Assembly (NCBI GenBank): GCA_950097015.1
Contig: CATNEN010000039.1
Span: 13,982,501-14,046,500, forward strand
Direction of reading: 5' to 3'
DNA from: Macrostomum hystrix
Taxonomy: Eukaryota > Platyhelminthes > Macrostomidae
DNA length: 64,000 nucleotides
In this document: positions 23,059 through 35,108 of the stretch, in pieces
How the letters are laid out: each line of letters begins with the position of its first letter
How positions within the stretch are numbered: the stretch's first letter is position 1
Program-made: the position numbers and the translations under genes
The notes under the pieces: model-generated
Database searches by the model: none
Seen by the model: only the letters and a program-made list of their open reading frames with translations
What the model was told of the DNA's origin: nothing

Positions 23059-26000
23059 ATGCTCTCTTGCTGTTGCAGCAAAGGTAGCAGCAATCTGCGT
23101 GCCTTCTTCTATTCCCGGCCTCCATTAGTTATCTTCATCATTAACTTGGCAATCTTTGCAGCTTCCCTGCTATTCCTGTCTTACTGGATTCAGTACAATG
23201 ATATGCAGAATCCTGATGCAACAAAGGTAAGATCAGTAGGACTCAATATTTTGGCTTTTTAAATCTTTTAGTGTCTCCTATATGTATGTACATCTGCCCT
23301 GACTTTCTAATCGTGAGGCAGTGTACACTTGACTGTGCCTTGGAGGTTGGCCCTTAAGGGCGTAAATTGCACGACAAGCTCCCAAGCCTTCTCTCCGCGG
23401 CTGCGCCCCAAATGAATGTGGCCTCGCCGTGGAATCGAGCTCAGGGACCTTGGTGAGAGGGGCAAACGCGGTAAACTCTCCGCCACTGACCTCCCCCTAA
23501 TTATTAAGTGTCTTGCCTGATGACGCTTTGTTTTTCACTGGGCTAAGATTTGAACTTGCGACCTCGCAGCCAGAAGTTCGAAGCAGTAGTACCATAAAAA
23601 CTGTTTCTCAGTGCAAGAAATGTTACTTCAATCAGTTGAAGTAGATGGATTCGCACCCACCTCGATACACCCGACCTGTCTGCAGGATTGGAATCGTTTC
23701 CTAGAGCGCTTCGCCTCAATGGAGATCTGCCTAACTGGTAACAAGTCTTATCCGTTCATTCGCCGCTTATCGGCTTTCACCATAGACGGCGACAATGCTA
23801 TCGACCTGCCGCAGCCGATGGCGCACACGTCGCCTAGGCTAACTGTGCATCGCATGCTTCTTGGCGTGGACTGGGACGCCAAGCAGCGGAATGTGCTCTC
23901 CAACTATTCCGTGCTGGTTGGTGCGATTAGCGGCAGAATTCTGGGACTGAGGGATCGCAGTGCGGCCTATCAGGTGAGGCTGTGAGCTATGTAGCTTGAT
24001 TTGGGTGAGTGGGTGTGTGGGATCAGTGTCAGAGACTGTGGGTGTGTGGGATCAGTGTCAGAGACTGTGGGTGTGTGGGATCAGTGTCAGAGATTGTGGG
24101 TGTGTGGGATCAGTGTCAGAGACTGTGGGTGTGTGGGATCAGTGTCAGAGACTGTGGGTGTGTGGGATCAGTGTCAGAGACTGTGGGTGTGTGGGATCAG
24201 TGTCAGAGACTGTGGGTGTGGGATCAGTGTCAGAGACTGTGGGTGTGGGATCAGTGTCAGAGACTGTGGGTGTGTGGGATCAGTGTCAGAGACTTGGGTG
24301 TGTGGGATCAGTGTCAGAGACTGTGGGTGTGTGGGATCAGTGTCAGAGACTGTGGGTGTGTGGGATCAGTGTCAGAGACTGTGGGTGTGTGGGATCAGTG
24401 TCAGAGACTGTGGGTGTGTGGGATCAGTGTCAGAGACTGTGGGTGTGGGATCAGTGTCAGAGACTGTGGGTGTGGGATCAGTGTCAGAGACTGTGGGTGT
24501 GTGGGATCAGTGTCAGAGATTGTGGGTGTGTGGGATCAGTGTCAGAGACTGGGTGTGGGATCAGTGTCAGAGACTGTGGGTGTGTGGGATCAGTGTCAGA
24601 GACTGTGGGTGTGTGGGATCAGTGTCAGAGACTGTGGGTGTGTGGGATCAGTGTCAGAGACTGTGGGTGTGGGATCAGTGTCAGAGACTGTGGGTGTGGG
24701 ATCAGTGTCAGAGACTGTGGGTGTGTGGGATCAGTGTCAGAGATTGTGGGTGTGTGGGATCAGTGTCAGAGACTGTGGGTGTGTGGGATCAGTGTCAGAG
24801 ATTGTGGGTGTGTGGGATCAGTGTCAGAGACTGTGGGTGTGTGGGATCAGTGTCAGAGACTGTGGGTGTGTGGGATCAGTGTCAGAGACTGTGGGTGTGT
24901 GGGATCAGTGTCAGAGATGTTCAGTACATGTTCCATTGTGCCCATTGTTTCAGGTGATTAACATCACAGCGGTGATCCCTCAGAAGCGCGACCAAATCTG
25001 CGTTGAGATGGTCGGTCCGGAGTCCATCTTTCCGCGCACCCGACCTCCGCGTCAATGCCACAGCGCCAGCTTTGAACACACTCGGCGGCTGCTATCCGGC
25101 GCCGCAGACTCAGCCGCCAACAATGTCCGCATGTCCTACATGTACATCTTCAAGACTGTGTATTGGTCCAGCCTTTTCTTCTGCAACTCTGGACAACCCA
25201 GACTGAAATTAAAGTACAGTCACAATCCGGCCCTGACTGAGATGCTTTCTACCGTGAGTGCTTGTTACCAATACCACTACCATGCCATTTTGACGCCCGT
25301 TTTATACCAAAGGGGAAATGGGCTGAACCTTCGAGGCTTGGTCAGCGAAAGTAGAGAAATTCGACGGCGTCGGGATGATGACTGATAGCTCGTAGGTTGA
25401 CAGTGAGTGTCCATATTCGGCTGGTGCCACTTGTTGAAGGTCCAGCAGCTCCGTCTAGACGTCTAGATAAAGGTGCGCAACCACCGAAGTCGGAGATGAT
25501 GCAGGCACATTCGGGTGACGTGCTGATAAATTTTGAAGGCCTGGCAAGGCCGCACTGAGGCGCAGTGCTAATTCGTGTATTGGGGTATGAAATACACTAG
25601 CGCTTATTTGAAAAAGCTGACCTTCGGTCAGAACCGTTGAATATCTCGATGGTCTGAGGAGCTGGCGACTTGATTCTTGTTTCATAAAATGTGCAACAAA
25701 AAGTTAATCGGTGTTCTTGAGTTTCATGTGCTTGATTTGCTCCGTTCGGGTGCAGCACAAACAATTGTCAGGGGGAATTCCCCTTAGTAGTTCTACTGTT
25801 GATTTCCACAATTCTACTTGATTTAATTTTTCACAGTTATTCTAGTGTCTGTGCTTCTCACTGGATGAGAATAAATTTAGTCCGTCATTAATTTCAATTG
25901 TTTATGTCAACTACTTCAAGGTCAGACCTGCACTGTGAAATCTATAAGACAAATGTTTTTATCCCGGAAAAACTGCAAAAATTTATTACACTCAAATTAT

Positions 26001-26362
26001 TCTCTCAGGAGGAAAAGTACGTCGCCGAAGAGAACTTGTCCCACACCGCCTACGCCATAACCGTCCTGATCGCCTGTTTTCTGCTCTACGCTGCCAGCTT
26101 CGGTTCCGGCGGTCGCTGTCCGACGTCAGGCGGCGTCGGCGGTGTCGGCGGCGGCGTCGGTGGCCTTTACCGCAGCATCAGCCTGACAGCTGACACAGAG
26201 CTGTCTCCTGAATCAACTCTCCGGGCTAGGAACAGCTTGTCAATATCTGGTGATGCCACCTCTGATTCCGTGTTTATTATGCAGCAACAGCAGCAGCAGC
26301 AGCTAAAACACGAGATGTTAATGGAATCTATGGATGGCAATAAACTAGCGTTGTCGCATTGA
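23059..26362 (+). CDS. TMEM248: TMEM248-family membrane protein
   Basis: Exons 23059-23226, 23686-23973, 24954-25253 and 26009-26362, all phase 0, give 369 residues (human TMEM248 has 314). The start MLSCCCSKG leads into NLRAFFYSRPPLVIF, matching the NLKVYISSRPPLVVF opening of TMEM248. A first membrane helix spans about 22-42 (LVIFIINLAIFAASLLFLSY). A lumenal or extracellular domain follows, starting DWNRFLERF in exon 2. A second helix spans 265-282 (TAYAITVLIACFLLYAAS). The cytoplasmic tail is longer than in vertebrates, with a Gly-rich stretch and a Gln run. The function of the family is poorly known. Its three introns hold, in order, a SINE, a 29-bp minisatellite and a dispersed repeat. 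The start is chosen for length match to the family. Confidence 0.85.
23285..23506 (-). mobile_element. tRNA-derived SINE, copy 2
   Basis: Same family as 6382-6690. It has the body GCCTTGGAGGTTGGCCCTTA and the tRNA-like head at about 23430-23506 (plus strand GGAATCGAGCTCAGGGACC; A-box region partly disrupted by a short insertion). It lies in the first TMEM248 intron. Confidence 0.8.
24003..24917. repeat. 29-bp minisatellite (25-bp variants)
   Basis: About 33 units, consensus GGGATCAGTGTCAGAGACTG followed by TGGGTGTGT; shorter units lack one GTGT. A repeated order of long, short and ATTG-variant units suggests internal duplication. It fills the second TMEM248 intron, ending about 35 bases before the 3' splice site. 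All plus frames are open, but this is not coding. Confidence 0.95.
25373..25770 (+). repeat. Dispersed repeat, copy 2
   Basis: Partner of 5503-5925, same strand. It shares GGTCCAGCAG, GGAGATGATGCAGGCACATT and GAGCTGGCGACTTGATT. Small indels separate the copies. It lies in the third TMEM248 intron. Confidence 0.75.
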
Positions 26363-28684
26363 TCAATATCTAATGTACCAATATTAAATACTCGTTATTT
26401 TTTTGATAAGAAAGTCTATAAATTATAAAATTCAACTTTTTGGTGCCGATATATTTTTGTCTATTTTTCATCGCGTCGTACATATTTACATTTTCATACA
26501 TATTTCCTATTTTAATCGGCTTACGAGGATTCTGTTGTTGCCATTTTTAGAATCGCTTGATGGAGAAACCCCTCTTTAGACTCTCCTACTCTCCAAACAC
26601 GTGACTGGCCTTTGCCTATGAAGGCCACAAAGGGGAATTTCTTGTTGCTATTTTTAGAATGCCCTTTGGGAAATCCATCTTACCTCCTCACCCTTTACTC
26701 CAAGCACGGGACTCATCGGTAGATTTATTAATTTTTTATGACTGACCTAGGTTGCCTATTTTAAGTGCTTATTTGTTTCTCATTTTTATGTATTTTCATT
26801 CAATTTTTGGCGTAAAAATGGAATATATAAATATAGATCGGATAAAGTACTGTAGGTAGAATGTACGAATCTAGTTTTTTTGTTGCCACTAATTTCTTGG
26901 TGTCGGCCATACATACGATAACAGTATGAACTTATCAACAGTTTTTACTATATGTATGTAGACTTCCTTAATTCAAAAGGTTTTCCATTAAACATAAGTT
27001 ATATGTTATTATTAATACACGTATTAGTCCTGAGTCTTGTAGAAATTTTTAGAGTGCATATAGTATCCACTGGTAGACCTTAAATTAAATAATTCCTTGC
27101 GTGTTTTTTCCTAAATGACAAGATTCAACCAATCAATCAAAAATACCAGATTTTTATAGTACATAATCTTTAATAACACATTCCTGCATAAACAAGCGTA
27201 ATTGTAAAACTGTCGTACTTGTGTTTCATGCTTAAGGACAACATCAGGAAGTTATTATGGGGGGGTGATTATGAAATACCCTGAGGGGTATTATAAAGTT
27301 AACTCAATTTGCAATCAATGCAGTTTAGTTGCTAAAGTTATATTTTTAAATACGCAAAGCGAGAAGCCAGGAGGAATTAAAAAGAATTGTCTTTGCTCCG
27401 CGAAAGTGGGGCAAACCTTGCTAGTCGACTATACTAAGAATTGAAGGTTTTCTATCGATTTTTCTCGGAGGGATTTTAGAAGTCTAGTAACTTGCTCGTA
27501 GAACGCAACCGTTTAAAATGAAAGTAAATAAGTATTTGTACTTTACTCTGACATCTCACTCATACGCCTTGAGTATTGCATAAATAGTTCACTTCATCAC
27601 GCATTTATTTATTGTCTGAATATGAGCAGCCAGACTTGGATAAATATCTGACAATGATCGAATTAAATGGCAAACGAATAAATATGACATATTATAATGG
27701 TGATTTGAAACTAATCCAACTGCCTGCCGAATGCTTTAGTTATAAATTTTAACTTTTCAGTACGATCTACTTCTGGTCAAAAAATTACATATTGAAAGCA
27801 AAATGAAAGCAGCTTTAATTTACATACTCGTAGAGAGGGCATTCTTTTAATAGCAGCAATCGAGTTGGCATTCAGTGACAGTTTATCTCTACTAATCGTG
27901 TGGGAAAAAAACGCAAAGACACAAACAGAAGTAAAACGTGGACAGATAGTTCTAGTTCTACAGTTAGAGTTTGTCCTATGCAGAATCTTCAAGGATTGTG
28001 CTATAGACTATCCATGGCAACTGTCTGTGAGCTAATTATAGTTCGTCTACGAGCTTATGAACCGCAGTTTTAATAAATAAAAGCGACCCACGGATCTACT
28101 GCCTTTAAAAGAACTTCTGTATCCGCCACCCACCTCACTCCGCTCACCCACCCCCTCACACCCACCTCATTACTAACTCCCACCCACCCACCTCACCCAA
28201 CTCACTCGAATTCTACAGTTATTCGAGATGCGATGCACAGAAGTCTTTAATGATTTTTACCGTTTTCAATAACTTTTTTGTTACTCCTTTATCATTCGAT
28301 AGACTGTATTGTAACCTAATCTATTTCCTACTTGCTGATTTAGTAGTTACTGGAACATGGCTTTTTTTTAATTAGAACTTACCATTGCACTCCTATACTT
28401 AAGTCATAAGTCATACAGCCACAGAATTGGCTAACAGATAACCATAGTAATATATGTTGTTCAGAAGCTGATTCTGTTAAATTTAATACAAAAATAACTC
28501 AAACTAAACTATTTGAGTTGAAAGAAAAATACACCTATAAATAGAGTTGTCTCCGGACGAATTGCCAAAGTACAGTAGCTAGTGAAGTTGAAACCATTAG
28601 AACTTTGGGCGCCAAGCTTCATCACAATTTGACAAGCAAACACGCTGCCTCACCGCAGCTACTGTTCCACCCGGATCTCTCCGG
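26363..28684. other. AT-rich convergent spacer between TMEM248 and MAP2K
   Basis: Holds the 3' UTRs of two genes that end towards each other. I see no coding exon. A short CACCCACCTCACTC-rich run at about 28125-28207 belongs to the same simple family as the array at 28984-29230. Confidence 0.5.
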
Positions 28685-31600
28685 CTATTTCTGCGTCGAG
28701 GATTTCAAAACTGCTCTGAGGTAGCCGCCAAGCGAGATGGCAGGATCTGAGTCGTACATGCGCGGGAACTCCAGCTCTTGAAGGCCGGCGAGGCCTGAGC
28801 GCTCCTTTGTGTCCTTGCGCAAACAGCGGTCGACAAAGTCGCAAAATGGTTCGCTGAATGCGAAACTTGGCAATTTTGGCGGCTGCTGGTAGACAATGTA
28901 GGACAGAAGTTCGAATATTGCCATCTGGGTTGGACCATTCTGCGACTCACTCATGCCTGTAATTGACAGAAAAGTTTAACCACTTCACATTAAAAGCCAC
29001 TTCTCACACCAATCTCACTCCCTAAACTGAGCTCAATCCGCTCACCCACCTTACTCCTCACACCCACCTCATTACTCACTCCCACCTCATTACTCACCCA
29101 CACCCGCTCCGCTCACCCACCTCACTCCGCTCACCCACCTCACTCCGCTCACCCACCTCACTCCGCTCACCCACCTCACTCCGCTTACTCACCTCATTCC
29201 TCACACCCACCTCACTCGGCTCACCCGCCTGATTGCTTACTTCTCTCTTCGCCTACTTCTTCCACACGCGGAAAATTTTCAGAAACCTTTCAGCGGCCTT
29301 CCGTGCAGCGCAGCTTCCCGATGATCGTGCAGGTTCTGCTGCCGATCGCTGCTAAACACACTGGTGTAATCCCTGCTGTCTGGCTCTGGAATCGGATACC
29401 GGCCTGTCGACACCTCGATTAGGCTTAGCCCCAGAGACCAGATGTCCGATAGAATCGAATATTCCTCTCCGTTTAGCCGCTCCGGAGCCATGTAGGACCT
29501 AGTGCCGACAAAACTGTCGGCCATGCTGTCAATCAGCTGGCCGGAGACACCAAAGTCGCACAATTTGCACTCGCCCTCCAGGTTCACCAGAATGTTGGAC
29601 GGCTTCACGTCTCTGGCGAAAATTATGAGCTACTGTTACACCTGCATATCTAACTACTGTTACACCTGCATATATAACTACTGTTACACCTGCATATCTA
29701 ACTACTGTTACACCTGCATATCTAACTACTGATACACCTGCATATCTAACTACTGTTACACCTGCATATCTAACTACTGATACACCTGCATATCTAACTA
29801 CTGTTACACCTGCATATCTAACTACTGTTACACCTGCATATCTAACTACTGTTACACCTGCATATCTAACTACTGTTACACCTGCATATCTAACTACTGT
29901 TACACCTGCATATCTAACTACTGTTACACCTGCATATCTAACTACTGTTACACCTGCATATCTAACTACTGTTACACCTGCATATCAAGTCACTGTTACA
30001 CCTGCATATCAAGTCACTGTTACACCTGCATATCAAGTCACTGTTACATCTAGCTACACCTGCATATCTGGCTACAGTTCCCCAACCGTGAATCATTCCC
30101 AATCCTTACCTGTGAAGGCAGTTAATCTGTCGCAGGTATCCGAGTCCGCGCAGCACAGACTGTGTGATCTTGGCCACAATGGGTTCGGGCAGTCGGCCGG
30201 CCTGTTTCAGCACCAGGTCCAGGGATCCGGCGTTCATGAACTCCATGCAGATGCAGATGGTGGCGGATGAGTCGGCCAGGAATGAGCCGAAGTAGCCCAC
30301 AATGTAGGGGCTGTTGCACGAGTGCAGTACCTGCCAAATAAATTCAGCAGTTCGCTTTGAATAGTCAAATCATCTTTAACGAACACATTTCTACTTTTGG
30401 CCTTTAGATTTTGGATGGTTTAGAAGTTTCTTAAGTGAAACGATTCCTGACTGGGACGATTCCATGGTATGACGATTCCATGGTATGACGATTCCATGGT
30501 ATGACGATTCCATGGTATGACGATTCTAAAGTGAGACGAATCTAAGTTGAGATGATTCTAAGGTGAGACGATTCTAAGGTGAGACGATTCTAAAGTGAGA
30601 CGATTCTAAGGTGAGACGATTCTAAGGTGAGACGATTCTAAGGTGAGACGATTCTAAGGTGAGACGATTCTAAAGTGAGACGATTCTAAGGTGAGACGAT
30701 TCTAAAGTGAGACGATTCTAAGGTGAGACAATTCTAAGGTGAGACGATTCTAAGGTGAGACGATTCTAAAGTGAGACGATTCTAAGGTGAGACGATTCTA
30801 GGGTGAGACGATTCTAAGGTGAGACGATTCTAAGGTGAGACGATTCTAAAGTGAGACGATTCTAAGGTGAGACGATTCTAGGGTGAGACGATTCTAAGGT
30901 GAGACGATTCCAGGGAGTTAGACGATTCCAGGGAGTGAGACGATTCCAGGGAGTTAGACGATTCCAGGGAGTTAGACGATTCTAGGGAGTTAGACGATTC
31001 TAGGGAGTTAGACGATTCTAGGGAGTTAGACGATTCTAGGGAGTTAGACAATTCCAGGGAGTGAGACGATTCTAGGGAGTTAGACGATTCTAGGGAGTTA
31101 GACGATTCTAGGGAGTTAGACAATTCCAGGGAGTGAGACGATTCTAGGGAGTTAGACGATTCCAGGGAGTGAGACGATTCCAGGTAGTGAGACGATTCCA
31201 GGGAGTTAGACGATTCTAGGGAGTGGGACGATTTCAGAGTGAAGCGATTCTAAAGTTAGACGATTCCAGAATGAGACGATTCCAGAAGGAGACGATTCTA
31301 AAGTTAGACGATTCCAGAATGAGACGATTCCAGAATGAGACGATTCCAGAAGGAGACGATTCCAGAATGAGAAGATTCTAAAGTTAGACGATTCCAGAAT
31401 GAGACGATTCTAAGGTCAGACGATTCTAAGGTGAGACGATTCTAAGGTGAGACGATTCTAAGGTGAGACGATTCTAAGGTGAGACGATTCTAAGGTGAGA
31501 CGATTCTAAGGTAAGACGATTCTAAGGTGAGACGATTCTAAAGTGAGACGATTCTAAGGTGAGACGATTCTAGGGTGAGACGATTCTAAGGTGAGACGAT

Positions 31601-33530
31601 TCTAAGGTGAGACGATTCTAAGGTGAGACGATTCTAAAGTGAGACGATTCTAAGGTGAGACGATTCTAAGGTGAGACGATTCTAAGGTGAGACGATTCTA
31701 AGGTGAGACGATTCTAAAGTGAGACGATCCTAAGGTGAGACGATTCTAGGGTGAGACGATTCTAGGGTGAGACGATTCTAAAGTGAGACGATTCTAAGGT
31801 CAGACGATTCTAAGGTGAGACGATTCTAAGGTAACGACTCCAGGGAGTGAGACGATTCCAGGTAGTGAGACGATTCTAGGGTGAGACGATTCTAAAGTGA
31901 GACGATTCTAAGGTCAGACGATTCTAAGGTGAGACGATTCTAGGGTGAGACGATTCTAAGGTAACGACTCCAGGGAGTGAGACGATTCCAGGGAGTTAGA
32001 CGATTCCAGGTAGTGAGACGATTCTAAGGTGAGACGATTCTAGGGTGAGACGATTCCAGGGAGTTAGACGATTCCCGGGAGTGAGACGATTCTAGGGAGT
32101 TAGACGATTCCAGGGAGTGAGACGATTCCAGGTAGTGAGACGATTCTAAGGTGAGACGATTCTAGGGTGAGACGATTCCAGGGAGTTAGACGATTCCAGG
32201 GAGTGAGACGATTCCAGGGAGTTAGACGATTCCAGGGAGTTAGAGTAGACGATTCCAGGGAGTTAGACGATTCCAGGGAGTGAGACGATTCTAGGGAGTT
32301 AGACAATTCCAGGGAGTTAGACGATTCTAGGGAGTTAGACGATTCCAGGGAGTGAGACGATTCCAGGTAGTGAGACGATTCTAAGGTGAGACGATTCTAG
32401 GGTGAGACGATTCCAGGGAGTTAGACGATTCCAGGGAGTGAGACGATTCCAGGGAGTTAGACGATTCCAGGGAGTTAGACGATTCTAGGGAGTTAGACGA
32501 TTCTAGGGAGTTAGACGATTCTAGGGAGTTAGACGATTCCAGGGAGTGAGACGATTCCAGGGAGTTAGACGATTCTAGGGAGTTAGACGATTCCAGGGAG
32601 TTAGACGATTCCAGGGAGTTAGACGATTCCAGGTAGTGAGACGATTCCAGGGAGTGAGACGATTCCAGGTAGTGAGACGATTCTAAGGAGTGAGACGATT
32701 CTAAGGAGTGAGACGATTCCACGGAGTGAGACGATTCCAGGGAGTGAGACGATTCTAAGGAGTGAGACGATTCTAAGGAGTGAGACGATTCCACGGAGTG
32801 AGACTATTCCATGGTAAGACAATTCCATGGTGAGCCGATTCTAAAGTGAGGCGATTCCTGACTGGGACGGATTCCATGGTGAGACGGTTCTAAAGTGAGA
32901 CGATTCCAGAAAAAGACCATTCTAGGGTTTAGAACCCAAAATAGATTATTATACGCACGCTCGAACAATTAAAGAGGTCTTCGAGATGCAGCAAAACAAG
33001 CTATTTTTAGCTTAATTACAAGATTATGCAAGTCTATAAATAATGATTGATAAAAACGCATTTATCTGTAGCTAACAAGTAGACCATACCTCGAGCTCTC
33101 GAATAATCTGCGATCGAACCGTGGGCTTAATCTCCAGGTAGATTAGCTTCCTGGCCATGACCTGGCCGGTTGGTTTGTGCAAAACCCGCTGAACCACGCC
33201 AGACGAGCCGCTGCCCAATTCGACAATGTCGGCGAAGTCGTCGTTTCGCAGCTCGGCTATCGCGCGCTTGCGTTGAACAAACTCGATGAGTTTCTTGCGC
33301 TGGCTTGCGTCCAATTCCGCGCCATCATCGCTAACTTTGGCACTGGCGTCCGACTCCGAGAATGCGCCGGCTGCGGCAGGAACTGCTGCCGCCGCGGCGG
33401 CGGATGACGCCGTTGCGGACGCCTCTGAAGCGGCTGGCGGCGGTGCTATGGTAACTGTGGCCGTTAGGGTCAAGTTGACCGGCTTCTTTTTGCCAACGGG
33501 CGCCGGAGCTGCCGGCTGGTCGGACGACAT
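28685..33530 (-). CDS. MAP2K1: MAP kinase kinase of the MEK1/2 type
   Basis: Exons 33530-33090, 30330-30110, 29612-29287 and 28956-28685 (phases 0, 2 and 1) give 419 residues. Close similarity to MEK1/2 runs throughout. KKKPVNLTL at 14-22 looks like the ERK-docking D-site. The Gly loop is GSGSSG (106-111), the catalytic lysine is K128 in VMARKL, HRD is 220-222 (the R codon is split by an intron) and DFG is 240-242. The activation loop DSMADS keeps both serines (250, 254) that RAF phosphorylates. An Ala/Ser-rich insertion precedes the kinase domain. The proline-rich insert of vertebrate MEK1 is replaced by a different sequence (about 300-330). The protein phosphorylates ERK-type MAP kinases in the cytoplasm. 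The first intron is about 2.8 kb, mostly minisatellite. The exon 3 donor (GTTTCT) is weak. Confidence 0.92.
28984..29230. repeat. 18-bp CACCCACCT-type minisatellite
   Basis: Units around CACTCCGCTCACCCACCT, regular in the centre (29100-29180) and degenerate at both ends. It occupies most of the last MAP2K intron (28957-29286). Confidence 0.85.
29636..30065. repeat. 24-bp minisatellite next to a splice site
   Basis: About 18 copies of a 24-bp unit, consensus CTACTGTTACACCTGCATAT plus CTAA. It fills nearly the whole MAP2K intron 29613-30109. On the gene's strand each unit carries TATGCAGGTGTAAC, which looks like an acceptor AG followed by a donor GTGTAA. The array starts only about 20 bases from the true 3' splice site. 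Confidence 0.95.
30425..32900. repeat. 16/18-bp minisatellite, about 2.5 kb
   Basis: Two unit types are interleaved in blocks: 16 bp (GACGATTCTAAGGTGA) and 18 bp (GACGATTCCAGGGAGTTA), sharing the GACGATTC core. A third, rarer type has GATTCCAGAATGA. There are about 145 units in total. It fills the first MAP2K intron. Short open frames through 18-bp blocks (Asn/His-Ser-Leu-Glu-Ser repeats) are not genes. Confidence 0.95.
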
Positions 33531-34261
33531 TTCTTAGAAAGATTTCACTCGCTCTCTCGACGCGAAGTCCCTGGACTGCTGAATCTGTGGGATGCGTGGG
33601 ATTGCGTCACTTGTACGGGTAATTTCATAATGATGGATAAGAATCTGCTGATGGGGAGATGGGCATCTGCAGAAATCGGATGGGGATCTGTGCATTTTAT
33701 ATGGGGATCTGTACTCTGTAGACATGCGATTGGGATCTGTGCATATTATATGGGGATCTGTAGACATCGGATGGAGATGTGTAGATATATGCAAAATAAT
33801 GCGAAGAATAGCTGACTTAGCTTATTGTTTGGTAACTATCGCCTAGGTGTAAATTTATACGCAGCTAAGTCGTTAGCAAGGCAGATCTAGATTGTTTGGG
33901 AGTTTAGTTTCTGCGTACGCAATCCATGCCAAGCCTCGTGTTTTTATCTACACTAGGTGACAAACATGGCTAGATATAGCTATAGATATAGCTATAGATA
34001 TAGACAAACATAGCCTGGTAAACTAAACTAAACTAGACTAGAAATAGAAAAGAAAATCTTTTTTAAAGATCTAATACTTGGCTTTGGCGAGTGTGAACCT
34101 GAAAACGTTGAATGTGACACCTGTAACACTGCGAGCCAATATAGCCAATGATTCACTGTTAAGATAAACGATAGTCCACGCTTTACAAACTACAACTAGA
34201 CTCGTTTGTCACTGGTGGGCGCGCATTCTCAAGGATGAAAGAGAAATTAGGCATTGCACAC
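33531..34261. other. MAP2K upstream region
   Basis: Probably the 5' UTR and flank of MAP2K. A possible 3' splice site, TTTCTAAG, ends two bases before the ATG on the minus strand, so a noncoding first exon may lie further upstream. A short ATGGGGATCTGTAGACAT-type imperfect repeat is seen at about 33640-33780. Confidence 0.4.
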
Positions 34262-35108
34262 TCACAGGGTCAACCAATTTTAAAGACAGGGAGATAAACT
34301 AGACAGGGCGATGGGGCAACCAATTTCAAAGACAGGGAGATAAACTAGACAAGGCGATGGGGCAACCAATTTCAATGACAGGGAGATGAACTAGACGAGG
34401 CGATGGGGCAACCAATTTCAAAGACATGGAGATGAACTAGACAAGGCGATGGGGCAACCAATTTCAATGACAGGGAGATAAACTAGACAAGGCGATGGGG
34501 CAACCAATTTCAATGACAGGGAGATGAACTAGACGAGGCGATGGGGCAACCAATTTCAAAGACATGGAGATGAACTAGACAAGGCGATGGGGCAACCAAT
34601 TTCAAAGACAGGGAGATAAACTAGACAAGGCGATGGGGCAACCAATTTCAATGACAGGGAGATGAACTAGACGAGGCGATGGGGCAACCAATTTCAATGA
34701 CAGGGAGATGAACTAGACGAGGCGATGGGGCAACCAATTTCAAAGACAGGGAGATAAACTAGACAAGGCGATGGGGCAACCAATTTCAAAGACAGGGAGA
34801 TGAACTAGACAAGGCGATGGGGCAACCAATTTCAAAGACAGGGAGATGAACTAGACGAGGCGATGGGGCAACCAATTTCAAAGACAGGGAGATAAACTAG
34901 ACAAGGCGATGGGGCAACCAATTTCAAAGACAGGGAGATGAACTAGACAAGGCGATGGGGCAACCAATTTCAAAGACAGGGAGATGAACTAGACAAGGCG
35001 ATGGGGCAACCAATTTCAAAGACAGTGAGATGAACTAAACGAGGCGATGGGGCAAACAATTTCAAAGACAGGGAGATAAACTAGACAAGGCGATGGGGCA
35101 ACCAATTT
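34262..35108. repeat. 46-bp minisatellite, about 18 copies
   Basis: 46-bp units containing GGGGCAACCAATTTCAAAGA and CAGGGAGATAAACTAGACAA. Variation is confined to a few positions (AAAGA/AATGA, GATAA/GATGA, ACAAG/ACGAG, CAGG/CATG). It lies upstream of MAP2K. Confidence 0.95.

Noticed and set aside
24001-25385. Frames up to 458 codons over the 29-bp array
   Set aside because: Only the last part (from 24954) is a real TMEM248 exon; the repeat part is intron with a clear acceptor before the exon.
30878-32828. Minus-strand frames with SNSLESS repeats
   Set aside because: Produced by 18-bp units in a MAP2K intron; interrupted wherever 16-bp units occur.
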